DNA of 64,000 bases from an uncultured Lachnospiraceae bacterium (GTDB lineage: Bacteria > Bacillota > Clostridia > Lachnospirales > Lachnospiraceae). Positions 17,778 through 26,570 of this stretch are shown piece after piece. Below the pieces are notes generated by a model. The model saw nothing but the letters and a program-made list of their open reading frames with translations. It was not told where the DNA came from and did no database searches. Numbering within the stretch: the stretch's first letter is position 1; every line of letters starts with the position of its first letter. The stretch is from assembly GCA_951802115.1 (NCBI GenBank), contig CATOPL010000018.1, positions 1-64,000 on the forward strand. Reading direction: 5' to 3'. A program made the position numbers and the translations under genes.

Positions 17778-19166
17778 TTATTTTGCGCTCAAATATTCGT
17801 GGATTCCTTTTGCTGCTGCCTTTCCTGCACCCATAGCAAGAATGACGGTAGCCGCGCCGGTGACTGCGTCACCGCCTGCATATACGCCTTCTTTGGAGGT
17901 GGCACCGGTATCTTCCGTAGCAACGATACACTGTCTGCGATTGATCTCCAATCCTTTGGTTGTCGACGAGATCAGAGGATTGGGAGAAGTTCCAAGGGAC
18001 ATGATGACGGTATCGCAGTCAATCGTAAATTCTGATCCCGGAACTTCTACAGGACGGCGTCTTCCCGAAGCATCCGGCTCACCCAGTTCCATACGGATAC
18101 ATTTAATGCCGGTTACCCAATCATTTTCATTGACCAGAATCTCTACCGGGTTGGTCAGAAGATCGAAAATAATACCTTCTTCTTTCGCATGATGTACTTC
18201 CTCCACACGTGCCGGAAGTTCTTCCTCACTTCTTCTGTATACGATATGAGTCTCTGCACCGAGACGAAGAGCTGTACGCGCCGCATCCATGGCCACATTT
18301 CCGCCGCCGACAACTACCACTTTCTCTCCGCGTACAATCGGTGTATCATACTCCTCATTAAACGCCTTCATCAGATTATTTCTGGTCAGATATTCGTTGG
18401 CAGAAAGAACGCCGCAGGCAGTCTCACCCGGAATACCCATAAACTTCGGAAGACCTGCACCGGAACCAATAAACACTGCGTCAAATCCTTCGTCTTCAAT
18501 CAGTTCATCCAGTTTTACGGTTCTTCCGACAATTACATCTGTCTCAATTTTAACACCGAGCGCTTTGACATTTTCTACTTCCGGCCCGACTACGCGGTCT
18601 TTCGGAAGACGGAATTCCGGAATACCATAAACCAGCACACCGCCTGCTTTATGTAATGCTTCGAAAATCGTCACGTCATAGCCGAGCTTTGCAAGATCTC
18701 CGGCGCAGGTCAGTCCGGAAGGTCCGGAACCGATAACTGCCACTTTTTTTCCGTTCTTTTCAGCAGGAGCAGCAGGCTTGATGCCATTTTCACGAGCCCA
18801 GTCAGCTACAAAACGCTCCAGCTTGCCAATCGAAATCGGATCACCTTTTTTGCCGCGGATACATTTTCCTTCACACTGGCTTTCCTGAGGACATACACGT
18901 CCGCAAACTGCCGGAAGAGCGGACGATTTGCTGATAATCTGAAAAGCATCCTCAAATTTTTCCTCTTTTACTGCGGCAATGAACGCCGGAATATCAATGG
19001 ATACCGGACATCCTTCCACACATTTTGCATTCTTACAGGTTATACAGCGTAAAGACTCCTCCACCGCTTCTTCTTTATTATAACCATAGCATACTTCGTC
19101 AAAATTCGTTGCACGAACTTTAGCATCCTGCTCTCTGACCGGTACTTTCTTCAATACATCTGCCAT
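17778..19166 (-). CDS. nfnB: NfnB/GltD-type NADPH oxidoreductase subunit
   Basis: A 462-residue iron-sulfur flavoprotein annotated in many genomes as homotetrameric NADPH-dependent glutamate synthase (gltA). The N-terminus has the cysteine cluster CITCKNAKCVEGCPVS and a second one around VCPQESQCEGKC. Two dinucleotide-binding motifs follow: VAVIGSGPSGLTCAGDLAK for FAD and VVVVGGGNVAMDAARTAL for NADP. Its gene overlaps the stop of the partner gene (TAATG). The pairing with the NfnA-like subunit fits the electron-bifurcating NADH-dependent ferredoxin:NADP+ oxidoreductase better than a glutamate synthase, since no GltB-type glutaminase or synthase subunit is present. This assignment is inferred from gene pairing. 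Confidence 0.85.
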   Translation of the reverse strand: MADVLKKVPVREQDAKVRATNFDEVCYGYNKEEAVEESLRCITCKNAKCVEGCPVSIDIPAFIAAVKEEKFEDAFQIISKSSALPAVCGRVCPQESQCEGKCIRGKKGDPISIGKLERFVADWARENGIKPAAPAEKNGKKVAVIGSGPSGLTCAGDLAKLGYDVTIFEALHKAGGVLVYGIPEFRLPKDRVVGPEVENVKALGVKIETDVIVGRTVKLDELIEDEGFDAVFIGSGAGLPKFMGIPGETACGVLSANEYLTRNNLMKAFNEEYDTPIVRGEKVVVVGGGNVAMDAARTALRLGAETHIVYRRSEEELPARVEEVHHAKEEGIIFDLLTNPVEILVNENDWVTGIKCIRMELGEPDASGRRRPVEVPGSEFTIDCDTVIMSLGTSPNPLISSTTKGLEINRRQCIVATEDTGATSKEGVYAGGDAVTGAATVILAMGAGKAAAKGIHEYLSAK

Positions 19167-20050
19167 TATTTGTCACCTCCGCAATTTCCGCAGCCGCCAT
19201 GATGCGTATCGCCTTCCTGGAATTTCAAAAGGCGCCTGCCCTCTTCCGTCTTATACATAGCCGCCCTCTTCATAGCCTGTTCAAAATCAATCTTATGTCC
19301 GTCAAATTCCGGTCCGTCTACACAGGCAAATTTCACTTCATCTCCCACAAGTACACGGCAGGCGCCGCACATACCGGTTCCGTCCACCATAATTGGATTC
19401 ATACTGACAATCGTTGGAATCCCAAGCTTCTTTGTCGTCAGGCAGGCAAATTTCATCATAATCATCGGACCGATTGCCACGCACAGATCGTAGTGATGCC
19501 CTTCACTCACCAGTTTTTCCAGCATCGCCGTACCGACTCCGTGAAAACCGTAGCTTCCGTCATCTGTACACAGATACAGGTTGCCGACCTTACTCATTTC
19601 TTCTTCCAGGATCAGAAGTTCCTTTGTTCTTGCACCAACAATGATATCACATTCAATACCGTGATCATGCAGCCATTTTGCCTGAGGATATACAGGAGCT
19701 GTTCCTACGCCGCCGGCAATAAATACGACTTTTTTCTTTTTTACTTCTTCAAAGTCATCCGTAACCAGCTCAGACGGACGTCCAAGAGGTCCTACAAAAT
19801 CAGCAATCTCATCTCCTGCCTTCAGCGCTACCAGCTTATGAGTGGAAACGCCGATTGGCTGGAATGCCAGAGTGATCGTCCCTGCTTCTCTGTCGTAATC
19901 GCAGATCGTCAGCGGAATACGTTCCGCGGTCTCATCCACTCTTACAATAATGAATTGCCCCGGCTCACAGGACTTTGCCACACGCGGTGCATGAACCACC
20001 TGCTTGTAGACACTTGCAGAGAGCTGCTCTGCTTCCAAAATCTTAAACAT
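19166..20050 (-). CDS. nfnA: NfnA-type FAD/NAD-binding iron-sulfur subunit
   Basis: A 294-residue member of the sulfide/dihydroorotate dehydrogenase-like FAD/NAD-binding family. It contains the flavin-binding barrel (RIPLTICDYDREAGTITL), the NAD-binding VVFIAGGVGTAPVYPQ, and a C-terminal [2Fe-2S] cysteine set (GTGMCGACRV, then FACVDGPEFDGHKIDF). Start 20050 has AGGAGGAA five bases upstream; the longer reading from 20089 does not. It would form the small subunit of NfnAB, transferring electrons between NADH, ferredoxin and NADP in the cytoplasm, a central redox valve in fermentative Clostridia. Confidence 0.87.
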   Translation of the reverse strand: MFKILEAEQLSASVYKQVVHAPRVAKSCEPGQFIIVRVDETAERIPLTICDYDREAGTITLAFQPIGVSTHKLVALKAGDEIADFVGPLGRPSELVTDDFEEVKKKKVVFIAGGVGTAPVYPQAKWLHDHGIECDIIVGARTKELLILEEEMSKVGNLYLCTDDGSYGFHGVGTAMLEKLVSEGHHYDLCVAIGPMIMMKFACLTTKKLGIPTIVSMNPIMVDGTGMCGACRVLVGDEVKFACVDGPEFDGHKIDFEQAMKRAAMYKTEEGRRLLKFQEGDTHHGGCGNCGGDK

Positions 20051-20171
20051 ATGCTTCCTCCTAACATATCTTGTAGTGATTCTATACAATGACTACAAAT
20101 CATCTGTATTTATCATAATGCAAAAGTACTTATATTTCAACAAAAAAATATCGAATTATCTGCTCTTATAC

Positions 20172-21011
20172 CTAAAAATTACCAGTTTCTTCCCCTGATT
20201 TTCCGTAAACACCCTCGACATTATAGACAGCCTCGACAATACCGCTCATTCCGCCTTCCTCATCTACAGAAACAGCCTGAAGTACTGTAAGCCCCTGCGG
20301 TATGTATACCGGCCCCTGATAAAGTCTGGACTGAAAACCTGGTTCCTCTCCGTTTGTCGTATAATAAATCTTGCAGCCTTCTTCCGCTGTGATGGTAACA
20401 GAAAAAACAGTTTCATAACTGCCCGCCGGTACACTGAATTCCGGTTCTTCCGGATATTGAAATTCTACCTGAAAAACACCTGTAAGTTCTTCGCTGAACA
20501 CACCGTCGTTGCGGACAAAAACAGCCCGAATAATGGTAGTTCCTTCTTCCACAAAAAACGGAGCGCTGTACAGAGTGTCGTTTTCATCCGGCGTTGTACC
20601 GTCTGTCGTATAATAAATGAAACCTTCGTTTTCCTTTTCATGAGAGATCGCCAGCTGCGGAGAATAACTGTAGGTCCCGGGAAGAATTCCAAACTCCGGC
20701 TTTTCCGGCAATACGACTTCTTCCGGTTCCGCCATAGATTCTTCAGACTGAAACTGATCGCAGACAAACTGGTACGTCAGGATCCCAAAAGCAAGCAGAC
20801 AGATCCCTGCCAGTCCGTATTTCCACCGGTGCGGCCAGGAAACTGAAGCTTTCAAGGTCCCACTGGAAATATCAGTTTCTTTCCTTTCGTCTGTTCCTAT
20901 CGTAAAATCTTCATCCGGATTATAGTCCGGAACCATCTGAATTGCATTTCCGCACTTTTCACAATATATCTTTCCTTCTGGTATATCTGTTCCGCATTTC
21001 TGGCATATCAT
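20172..21011 (-). CDS. zinc-ribbon, single-pass protein with two CHB_HEX_C_1-like repeats
   Basis: A 279-residue protein. The N-terminus is a zinc ribbon (Cys3, Cys6, Cys17, Cys20; ICQKCG and YCEKCG), followed by a linker, a membrane helix at about 64-83, then an extracellular part with two tandem modules. Each module has the pattern G(F/C)..YYTT(D/N)G..P followed by LY..P and a V...AV strand, typical of the chitobiase/beta-hexosaminidase C-terminal-like domain (CHB_HEX_C_1). This small beta fold often accompanies carbohydrate enzymes, but no catalytic domain is present. The topology puts the zinc ribbon inside and the beta modules outside. Function unknown. It lies 52 bases downstream of ftsK on the same strand and may be co-transcribed with it. 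Confidence 0.75.
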   Translation of the reverse strand: MICQKCGTDIPEGKIYCEKCGNAIQMVPDYNPDEDFTIGTDERKETDISSGTLKASVSWPHRWKYGLAGICLLAFGILTYQFVCDQFQSEESMAEPEEVVLPEKPEFGILPGTYSYSPQLAISHEKENEGFIYYTTDGTTPDENDTLYSAPFFVEEGTTIIRAVFVRNDGVFSEELTGVFQVEFQYPEEPEFSVPAGSYETVFSVTITAEEGCKIYYTTNGEEPGFQSRLYQGPVYIPQGLTVLQAVSVDEEGGMSGIVEAVYNVEGVYGKSGEETGNF

Positions 21012-21063
21012 ATCAGGACATATTTCCTCTCTATCGCCGCATCAGGAAAACCATATCAGTATG

Positions 21064-23604
21064 TTACATGTATTCCTCCAGATACTGCTCAAATTGTTCC
21101 ATCGACATCAGTACTTTCCTCGGCTTGGTACCTTCCTCTTCACCAACTACACCTGCATCTGCAAGCTGATCCATAATACGCGCCGCACGGTTAAAGCCGA
21201 TTTTAAACCAGCGCTGCAGCATTCCGATCGACGCTTTTTCTTTTTCGATAATAAATTTCCCGGCTTCCGAAAACAACACGTCTTTATCACTGTTTCCTCC
21301 TGCTTCAGAGAGAACCGCATTTTCTACTGCAGATTGTACCTGTCTCATTTGTTCTGCAATCATCTGTTCTGCCTCTGCTCCGGCATTTTTACACTGACTG
21401 CTCAAAAACTCTACCACAGCACTGACTTCTGAGTCTGAGACAAAGGCTCCCTGTACACGCAGTGGTTTGGGAAGCCCATATGGTGAAAACAGCATATCGC
21501 CTTTTCCCAGCAGTTTTTCTGCCCCGTTCATATCCAGAATGGTTCTGGAATCCACACCGGAAGATACTGCAAATGCAATTCTTGACGGCATATTGGCTTT
21601 GATCAATCCGGTGATTACGTTGACAGACGGTCTCTGTGTTGCAATAATCAGATGGATACCCGCCGCGCGGGCAAGCTGCGCAAGCCGGCAGATCGCATCT
21701 TCCACTTCTCCTGGCGAAACCATCATCAGATCCGCCAGCTCATCCACGATAATAACGATCTGCGGCATTTTCTCCGGTTTGTCTCCGCCCTCAATTTCTG
21801 CAACAGAATCAATCTTGCTGTTATAGCCTTCGATATTTCGGACGTTCAGCTCTGCAAATCTGTTGTATCTGCCCATCATCTCTGTCACTGCCCAGTTTAA
21901 CGCACCCGCTGCTTTTTTCGGATCTGTCACTACCGGAATCAGAAGATGAGGAATCCCGTTGTATGTGCTGAGTTCCACCACTTTAGGATCAATCATGATC
22001 AGTTTCACTTCATCCGGACGCGCTTTATACAGGATGCTCATGATCAGAGTATTGATACACACAGACTTTCCCGATCCGGTCGCACCTGCGATCAGAAGAT
22101 GAGGCATCTTGGCTATATCTGTAACCATAATATTGCCGCCGATGTCCTTTCCAACGGCAAACGCAATTCTGGAAGTGTGATTTTTAAATTCTTTTGCCTC
22201 TAAAAGTTCCCGCAGCATTACCACGGAGTTCTCTTTATTGGGTACTTCAATACCCACTGCCGCTTTCCCCGGTATAGGAGCTTCAATCCGGATATCTGGC
22301 ACCGCAAGATTCAATTTGATGTCATCCGTAAGAGAAAGTATTTTACTTACCTTTACTCCATGTGCGGGCTGCACTTCAAACCTGGTCACAGAAGGTCCCT
22401 GACTGACATCCGTTACTCTGGCATTAACCCCAAAGTCTTCCATAATCTGCTGTAAATGCCCTGCTGTTTCCTGAAGGTAAACCGACGCGTCTTTCTTCTT
22501 TCCCTGTCTGGGCGCAGCTTTCAGAAGCGAGATCGGCGGATACTCATATTCATACGAACGATCTCCCGGCATCTGTGTCCGCAATCCGGCTGAAGATACA
22601 GGAGCTTCCTTTTCTGTGCGGAAGTTTTCCGGTTCTTGAGACTTTTCGTCGTCTTCTTCAGTATCGTTACCGAAAACAGATACCGGCACAGGTCTGGCAT
22701 TTGCAGGTTCCGGTTTTTCACTGACCTGTTCCGCTTCTCTGCGACCAAGCGCATTTTTTAGCAGATCATCTTCACTGAACGGGATCTCCTTTTCCGGCTC
22801 TTTCACAATCTCTTCCGTTTCTATTTCCAGGTCCGGCCCGGAAATACTTTCGGCCGTAATTTCAAAAATGCCCGTATCCGGCTTTCTGGGAATCGTCAGA
22901 TCAGACGCAACGCCGCTGACTTTTCGTTCCATTCGCTGTTCTTTTAACTGTTCTCTTCTGCGTTCTTTACGCACTCCGGCTTCTTCTCTTCTGCGTTCCA
23001 TATCCTGTCTGGCAGTCTCATACACTCTCTGACTTCCTCTGGACATTCCCCGCACAAAAGAACGTTCTGTAACGATCACAAGACAGATCACAAGAATTCC
23101 CAGAAGAACCATGTAGGCTCCAATCGTTCCAAATGCGTCGCAAAGCAGACCGGAAATCAATCCGCCGATCAGGCCGCCGCCGGTTCTGTTCATGGAACAG
23201 TATGTATAGATCTCTTTCCACCCATACACATCTGTTTTTGCCATCGTCAGCAGATGAAGCAAAGCTCCTGCCACCACACAGCCTAATACCATTCCCACTA
23301 TTTTGATCGTGATAATCAGATTTTTTCTGTTTGCCAGAGAAAAAAGCACCAGAAAAAGTACCGCTACCGGAAACACATATGCAAACAGTCCCATACAGCC
23401 AAAAAAGAAACTGCTCATGGCGCCTCCTACTTTTCCTCCGAATCCGAAATTGCTGAAAAAAAGAATCCCTGACACGATCAGTACCAGCACCAGACGTATT
23501 TCTGCCCACAGACCTCCATTCTGCTCCGCTGCAGGCTTTCTCGCTGTCATTTTTTTTGCAGGAACATTGCTTTTTTTCTTTCCGCTTCTACGTGTTCCAC
23601 TCAT
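21064..23604 (-). CDS. ftsK: DNA translocase FtsK/SpoIIIE
   Basis: An 846-residue translocase that pumps chromosomal DNA through the closing septum. The order is a hydrophobic N-terminal region with four or so membrane helices (about 30-180), a charged low-complexity linker (to about 380), the alpha/beta motor with Walker A GATGSGKSVCINTL and Walker B IVIIVDELADLMM, and the C-terminal gamma winged helix (LQRWFKIGFNRAARIMDQL) that reads orientation sequences. Length is normal for clostridial FtsK. In related genomes ftsK often lies near rimO-pgsA-cinA, but here those genes are 40 kb away. Confidence 0.95.
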   Translation of the reverse strand: MSGTRRSGKKKSNVPAKKMTARKPAAEQNGGLWAEIRLVLVLIVSGILFFSNFGFGGKVGGAMSSFFFGCMGLFAYVFPVAVLFLVLFSLANRKNLIITIKIVGMVLGCVVAGALLHLLTMAKTDVYGWKEIYTYCSMNRTGGGLIGGLISGLLCDAFGTIGAYMVLLGILVICLVIVTERSFVRGMSRGSQRVYETARQDMERRREEAGVRKERRREQLKEQRMERKVSGVASDLTIPRKPDTGIFEITAESISGPDLEIETEEIVKEPEKEIPFSEDDLLKNALGRREAEQVSEKPEPANARPVPVSVFGNDTEEDDEKSQEPENFRTEKEAPVSSAGLRTQMPGDRSYEYEYPPISLLKAAPRQGKKKDASVYLQETAGHLQQIMEDFGVNARVTDVSQGPSVTRFEVQPAHGVKVSKILSLTDDIKLNLAVPDIRIEAPIPGKAAVGIEVPNKENSVVMLRELLEAKEFKNHTSRIAFAVGKDIGGNIMVTDIAKMPHLLIAGATGSGKSVCINTLIMSILYKARPDEVKLIMIDPKVVELSTYNGIPHLLIPVVTDPKKAAGALNWAVTEMMGRYNRFAELNVRNIEGYNSKIDSVAEIEGGDKPEKMPQIVIIVDELADLMMVSPGEVEDAICRLAQLARAAGIHLIIATQRPSVNVITGLIKANMPSRIAFAVSSGVDSRTILDMNGAEKLLGKGDMLFSPYGLPKPLRVQGAFVSDSEVSAVVEFLSSQCKNAGAEAEQMIAEQMRQVQSAVENAVLSEAGGNSDKDVLFSEAGKFIIEKEKASIGMLQRWFKIGFNRAARIMDQLADAGVVGEEEGTKPRKVLMSMEQFEQYLEEYM

Positions 23605-23655
23605 AAAATATATCCTGTCTTTCTGTTATATTTTAAATACTGTTGTACTGCCTGC

Positions 23656-23686
23656 AAAAAGGACTCGTCCCCAAGGACCAGTCCTT
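23656..23686 (-). terminator. terminator after the HPr-like gene
   Basis: Arms 23659-23670 and 23675-23686 form a near-perfect 12-bp stem with a 4-base loop; on the minus strand it is followed by a T run. It lies between the HPr-like stop (23714) and the ftsK start (23604) and would uncouple the two. Confidence 0.65.
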
Positions 23687-23713
23687 CTGTTCTTGTCAGT
23701 TCCTGTCAGCATT

Positions 23714-23971
23714 TTAAAGATTTTCTTCAAAAAACGCCTGCATCTCTTCTGCCGCAACATCCTCATCCGGCCCTGTCACTGTGACAGTCACTGTATCACG
23801 ATATTGAATATCAAGATCTATAACTGACAGCAGTTTTTTTAAGTCCCCGCTATTTCCTTTGTTGGCAATCACAATACTGCTCTTAAACTCTTTGGCAAGC
23901 TGCAGGATCAGTCCGGCTGCACGGGCGTGCATTCCCAATTCCTCATTGATCGTATACTGAAATGTTTTCAT
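23714..23971 (-). CDS. HPr-like phosphocarrier with Lys at position 46
   Basis: An 85-residue protein aligning without gaps to HPr from the active site onward. The phosphorylated His15 is present (LGMHARAAG; the usual proline after HAR is alanine). Position 46, the serine targeted by HPr kinase in Firmicutes, is lysine (DLKKLLSV in place of NLKSIMGV). Such a protein could accept phosphate from enzyme I at His15 but could not be phosphorylated at 46, so it should escape CcpA-type catabolite control. Start 23971 follows AGGAGG; a longer reading from 23998 lacks a site. It may be a specialised paralogue; no ptsI is adjacent. Confidence 0.85.
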   Translation of the reverse strand: MKTFQYTINEELGMHARAAGLILQLAKEFKSSIVIANKGNSGDLKKLLSVIDLDIQYRDTVTVTVTGPDEDVAAEEMQAFFEENL

Positions 23972-24181
23972 ATACTTCCTCCTGACTATATCCTTCATTT
24001 CTGCGAATGAAGTCGGATGTCGTGCTTAAAAACGAATATTCGGCAAATATCGCAGGATTCGACTCCTCACGCCTCTGCCAATTACAAATTCTGCTGCGGG
24101 ATCATTAGTTATCAGATAGATATATTATATCACAGACACTATGAAATGTAAATGTGAAAAAGTACATGCAAAAAGACAAGA

Positions 24182-24228
24182 AAAGGACGGTCGTAAACGC
24201 ACAGAATCACATTTTACGACAGCCCTTT
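24182..24228 (-). terminator. terminator after thioredoxin
   Basis: A 16-base stem with two mismatches (24182-24197 with 24213-24228) lies directly downstream of the thioredoxin stop at 24245 and is followed on the minus strand by a T-rich stretch. Confidence 0.75.
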
Positions 24229-24244
24229 CCTGTTCCGCGAAATA

Positions 24245-24556
24245 TTACATTTCCAGATACTCCAGTATCTCCTCCAGCGGATGAAATCCTTTAATTGTCT
24301 TATATATCTTCTCCCCGTTCATGACAAGCATCGTCGGCACATGCGTCACACTGAACCGTTCGGCAAGCTGCGGGTCATCATCGATGTTGACCTTGCAGAA
24401 CTTCACATCGCAGGCCTCCTCTGCTGCCTGTTCAAGAACCGGGTGCTGTGCCTTACAGGGACCGCACCAGTCCGCATAAAAGTCCAGAAAAACCGGACCG
24501 CCGGCCTCCGTCACTTCAGTCTGAAAATTGTCTCCGGTAATCTTCTTGATTTCCAT
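24245..24556 (-). CDS. trxA: thioredoxin
   Basis: A 103-residue cytoplasmic thioredoxin with the active site WCGPCK (Cys31 and Cys34), preceded by VFLDFYADW, the cis-proline in THVPTMLVM and a C-terminal helix. Start 24556 has AAAGGAG upstream, whereas a 25-residue longer reading does not. Its own terminator follows, and no thioredoxin reductase gene is adjacent. Confidence 0.93.
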   Translation of the reverse strand: MEIKKITGDNFQTEVTEAGGPVFLDFYADWCGPCKAQHPVLEQAAEEACDVKFCKVNIDDDPQLAERFSVTHVPTMLVMNGEKIYKTIKGFHPLEEILEYLEM

Positions 24557-24792
24557 TGGCGCTCTCCTTTCTGAGTTACACAATATCAGTGTACCCATCT
24601 GCACGGCTCGTTCACAGGAAATTTCAGGCACCTGTCAAATATATGCGATTTTCAGACACCGGCAATTTTTAACAAACATCCAAAAATTTCCTGCAGCGTG
24701 TTTCAGGCGCCCTGATTCCCGCAGACGACAAGCCGGACAGTCTGCTGACATGTCCTTTGAAGACTGTCATATGGAATCTGATTTTACAAAAG

Positions 24793-26088
24793 TCAGCGCT
24801 GGGAGTATACCCGGATCACAGAAGCCACTTCCCGGATCATAGACATCTCACCAAAAATCATCAGCGCATCTTTCAGATGCCGCTTTTCCACTTTGTCTGT
24901 AATAACTACCAGCTCAGCGACTCCGTCCACTGCAGCTTTCTGAATAACCTGATTAATGCTGACATTGTTATTTCCCAGTACGCCGGCAACTCCTGCCAGA
25001 ATGCCGGTTCGATCCTCTACAATCAGCCGCAGAAAATACCGGTGCCTGGATTCTCCGGATTCTTTCAGAGGAAGATCTTTATAACAGCTGCAGCCGATCC
25101 TTCCACAGCAGTCATACTGCATATTTCTGGCAACAGCAATAAGATCTCCCATAACGGCGCTGGCTGTCGGAAGTTCCCCGGCTCCTTTTCCCTGAAACAT
25201 GGCATCATCCACTGCGTCTCCATGGACAAATACTGCATTAAATGCATCTTTTACATTTGCCAGAGGATGTGCAGACGGAATCATCATTGGAAAAACACCC
25301 ACTTCCATTTCTCCGTCGGTATTTCTCGCCACTCCCAGCAGTTTCAGCGTATAACCGAATTCTCTTGCGTACTGGATATCTTTGGAGGTAATCTTCGTGA
25401 TTCCTTTTACATCTACATCCGAAAACGTTACCCGAGAATGAAAAGCGATCGAGGCGAGGATTGCCATTTTACGTCCGGCATCCAGCCCCTCGATATCGGA
25501 AGTCGGATCCGCTTCTGCAAATCCCAACTTCTGGGCTTTTTGAAGCGCTTCTTGAAAGTCCATGCCGTCTTCCGTCATGCGCGTCAGAATATAATTAGTC
25601 GTTCCGTTGACAATTCCCATAACCTCTGTGATCTCGTTGCCTGCCAGACACTCTTTTAACGGACGGATAATCGGAATGCCGCCACCTACCGCCGCTTCGA
25701 ACTGCAGATCACAGTGATTGCGCTCCGCTGCATCCATCAATTCTCTTCCATGCTCTGCCATCAGATCTTTATTGGCTGTCACGACATGTTTTCCTGCTTC
25801 CAGAGCCTGCAGGATATAGGTGCGTGCCGGTTCGATTCCTCCCATCAGTTCAATCACAATCTGGATATTGGGATCATTGATAATACAATTCCAGTCATCT
25901 GTCAGAATCTCACAAGGAATTCCGCTTCTTTTTTTTGATGTGTCTTTTACCAGTACTCTGCTGATTTCAAGTTCAGCCTGAATTTTGTAAGGCATTTCGC
26001 TTTTTCTCATTTGCAGCAGTCTGTATACTCCGCCTCCTACCGTTCCCACACCAAGAAGCGCAGCCTGAATCTTTCCGTATCTGCTCAT
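24793..26088 (-). CDS. hom: homoserine dehydrogenase
   Basis: A 431-residue enzyme reducing aspartate-semialdehyde to homoserine, the branch point to threonine and methionine. It has the N-terminal Rossmann GVGTVGGGVYRLL, the catalytic part with GIVNGTTNYILT and AEADPTSDIEGLDAGRK, and a C-terminal ACT domain from about residue 345 (FLRLIVEDRTGILAGVAGV) giving feedback control, probably by threonine. Its start overlaps the stop of the C_GCAxxG gene as ATGA. Threonine ammonia-lyase follows upstream in the same direction, so this is a small aspartate-family amino acid operon. Confidence 0.95.
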   Translation of the reverse strand: MSRYGKIQAALLGVGTVGGGVYRLLQMRKSEMPYKIQAELEISRVLVKDTSKKRSGIPCEILTDDWNCIINDPNIQIVIELMGGIEPARTYILQALEAGKHVVTANKDLMAEHGRELMDAAERNHCDLQFEAAVGGGIPIIRPLKECLAGNEITEVMGIVNGTTNYILTRMTEDGMDFQEALQKAQKLGFAEADPTSDIEGLDAGRKMAILASIAFHSRVTFSDVDVKGITKITSKDIQYAREFGYTLKLLGVARNTDGEMEVGVFPMMIPSAHPLANVKDAFNAVFVHGDAVDDAMFQGKGAGELPTASAVMGDLIAVARNMQYDCCGRIGCSCYKDLPLKESGESRHRYFLRLIVEDRTGILAGVAGVLGNNNVSINQVIQKAAVDGVAELVVITDKVEKRHLKDALMIFGEMSMIREVASVIRVYSQR

Positions 26089-26501
26089 GAATCCTCTCCA
26101 AACAGCAAATCTTCTGCAATCGCAGCCGCAGCCCTGACGCAGTCCCGACAGGCATATTTAGGCTGTCCGGTCTCAATTCCTTTGATCTCTTTGCAGACTG
26201 CAGAACCACATCTTTCCTGAAAACGTTTAGTTATCTCTTTCGAAAACTGATAAGTCTTTCCTTTTGTCTTTGGTTCCTCCAGATTGCCGTCACTGTTCTT
26301 GATCCCGGCCAGCATAACAGCGCCTGACAGTGCACCGCAGGTATTTTCCATATCACCCATACCGGCCCCGAATCCTTCGCTCATGCGAAAAGCCGCTTTT
26401 TCCTCAATGCCGAGAATATCACAATAAGTACATACAACTGCCTGTGAACAGTTATATCCTTTCTTATGTCTCTCTGCTGCTTCCTCTACTCTGCTCTTCA
26501 T
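26085..26501 (-). CDS. C-GCAxxG-C-C family protein
   Basis: A 138-residue cysteine-rich cytoplasmic protein with the family pattern: NCSQAV near the start, ENTCGALSGAVMLAG in the middle, then CGSAVCKEI and YACRDCVRAA at the end. The five conserved cysteines suggest a redox or metal-binding role, which has not been established. Its gene is translationally coupled (ATGA) to homoserine dehydrogenase, a rather specific link. AGGAGG lies nine bases before the start. Confidence 0.88.
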   Translation of the reverse strand: MKSRVEEAAERHKKGYNCSQAVVCTYCDILGIEEKAAFRMSEGFGAGMGDMENTCGALSGAVMLAGIKNSDGNLEEPKTKGKTYQFSKEITKRFQERCGSAVCKEIKGIETGQPKYACRDCVRAAAAIAEDLLFGEDS

Positions 26502-26570
26502 CTTTGTACCTCCTGTTCTTGTTCTGCATCTGTCCCTGCTATACGTCAGATGCTGTTTTCGTTTGCAGTG

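Noticed and set aside
19199-20092. 297-codon open frame antisense to nfnA
   Set aside because: Antisense shadow of a well-supported gene.
24030-24110. tRNA-like segment on the minus strand with GGAGTCGAATCC
   Set aside because: Only a T-arm-like stem and loop can be drawn; no matching acceptor stem or anticodon arm was found.
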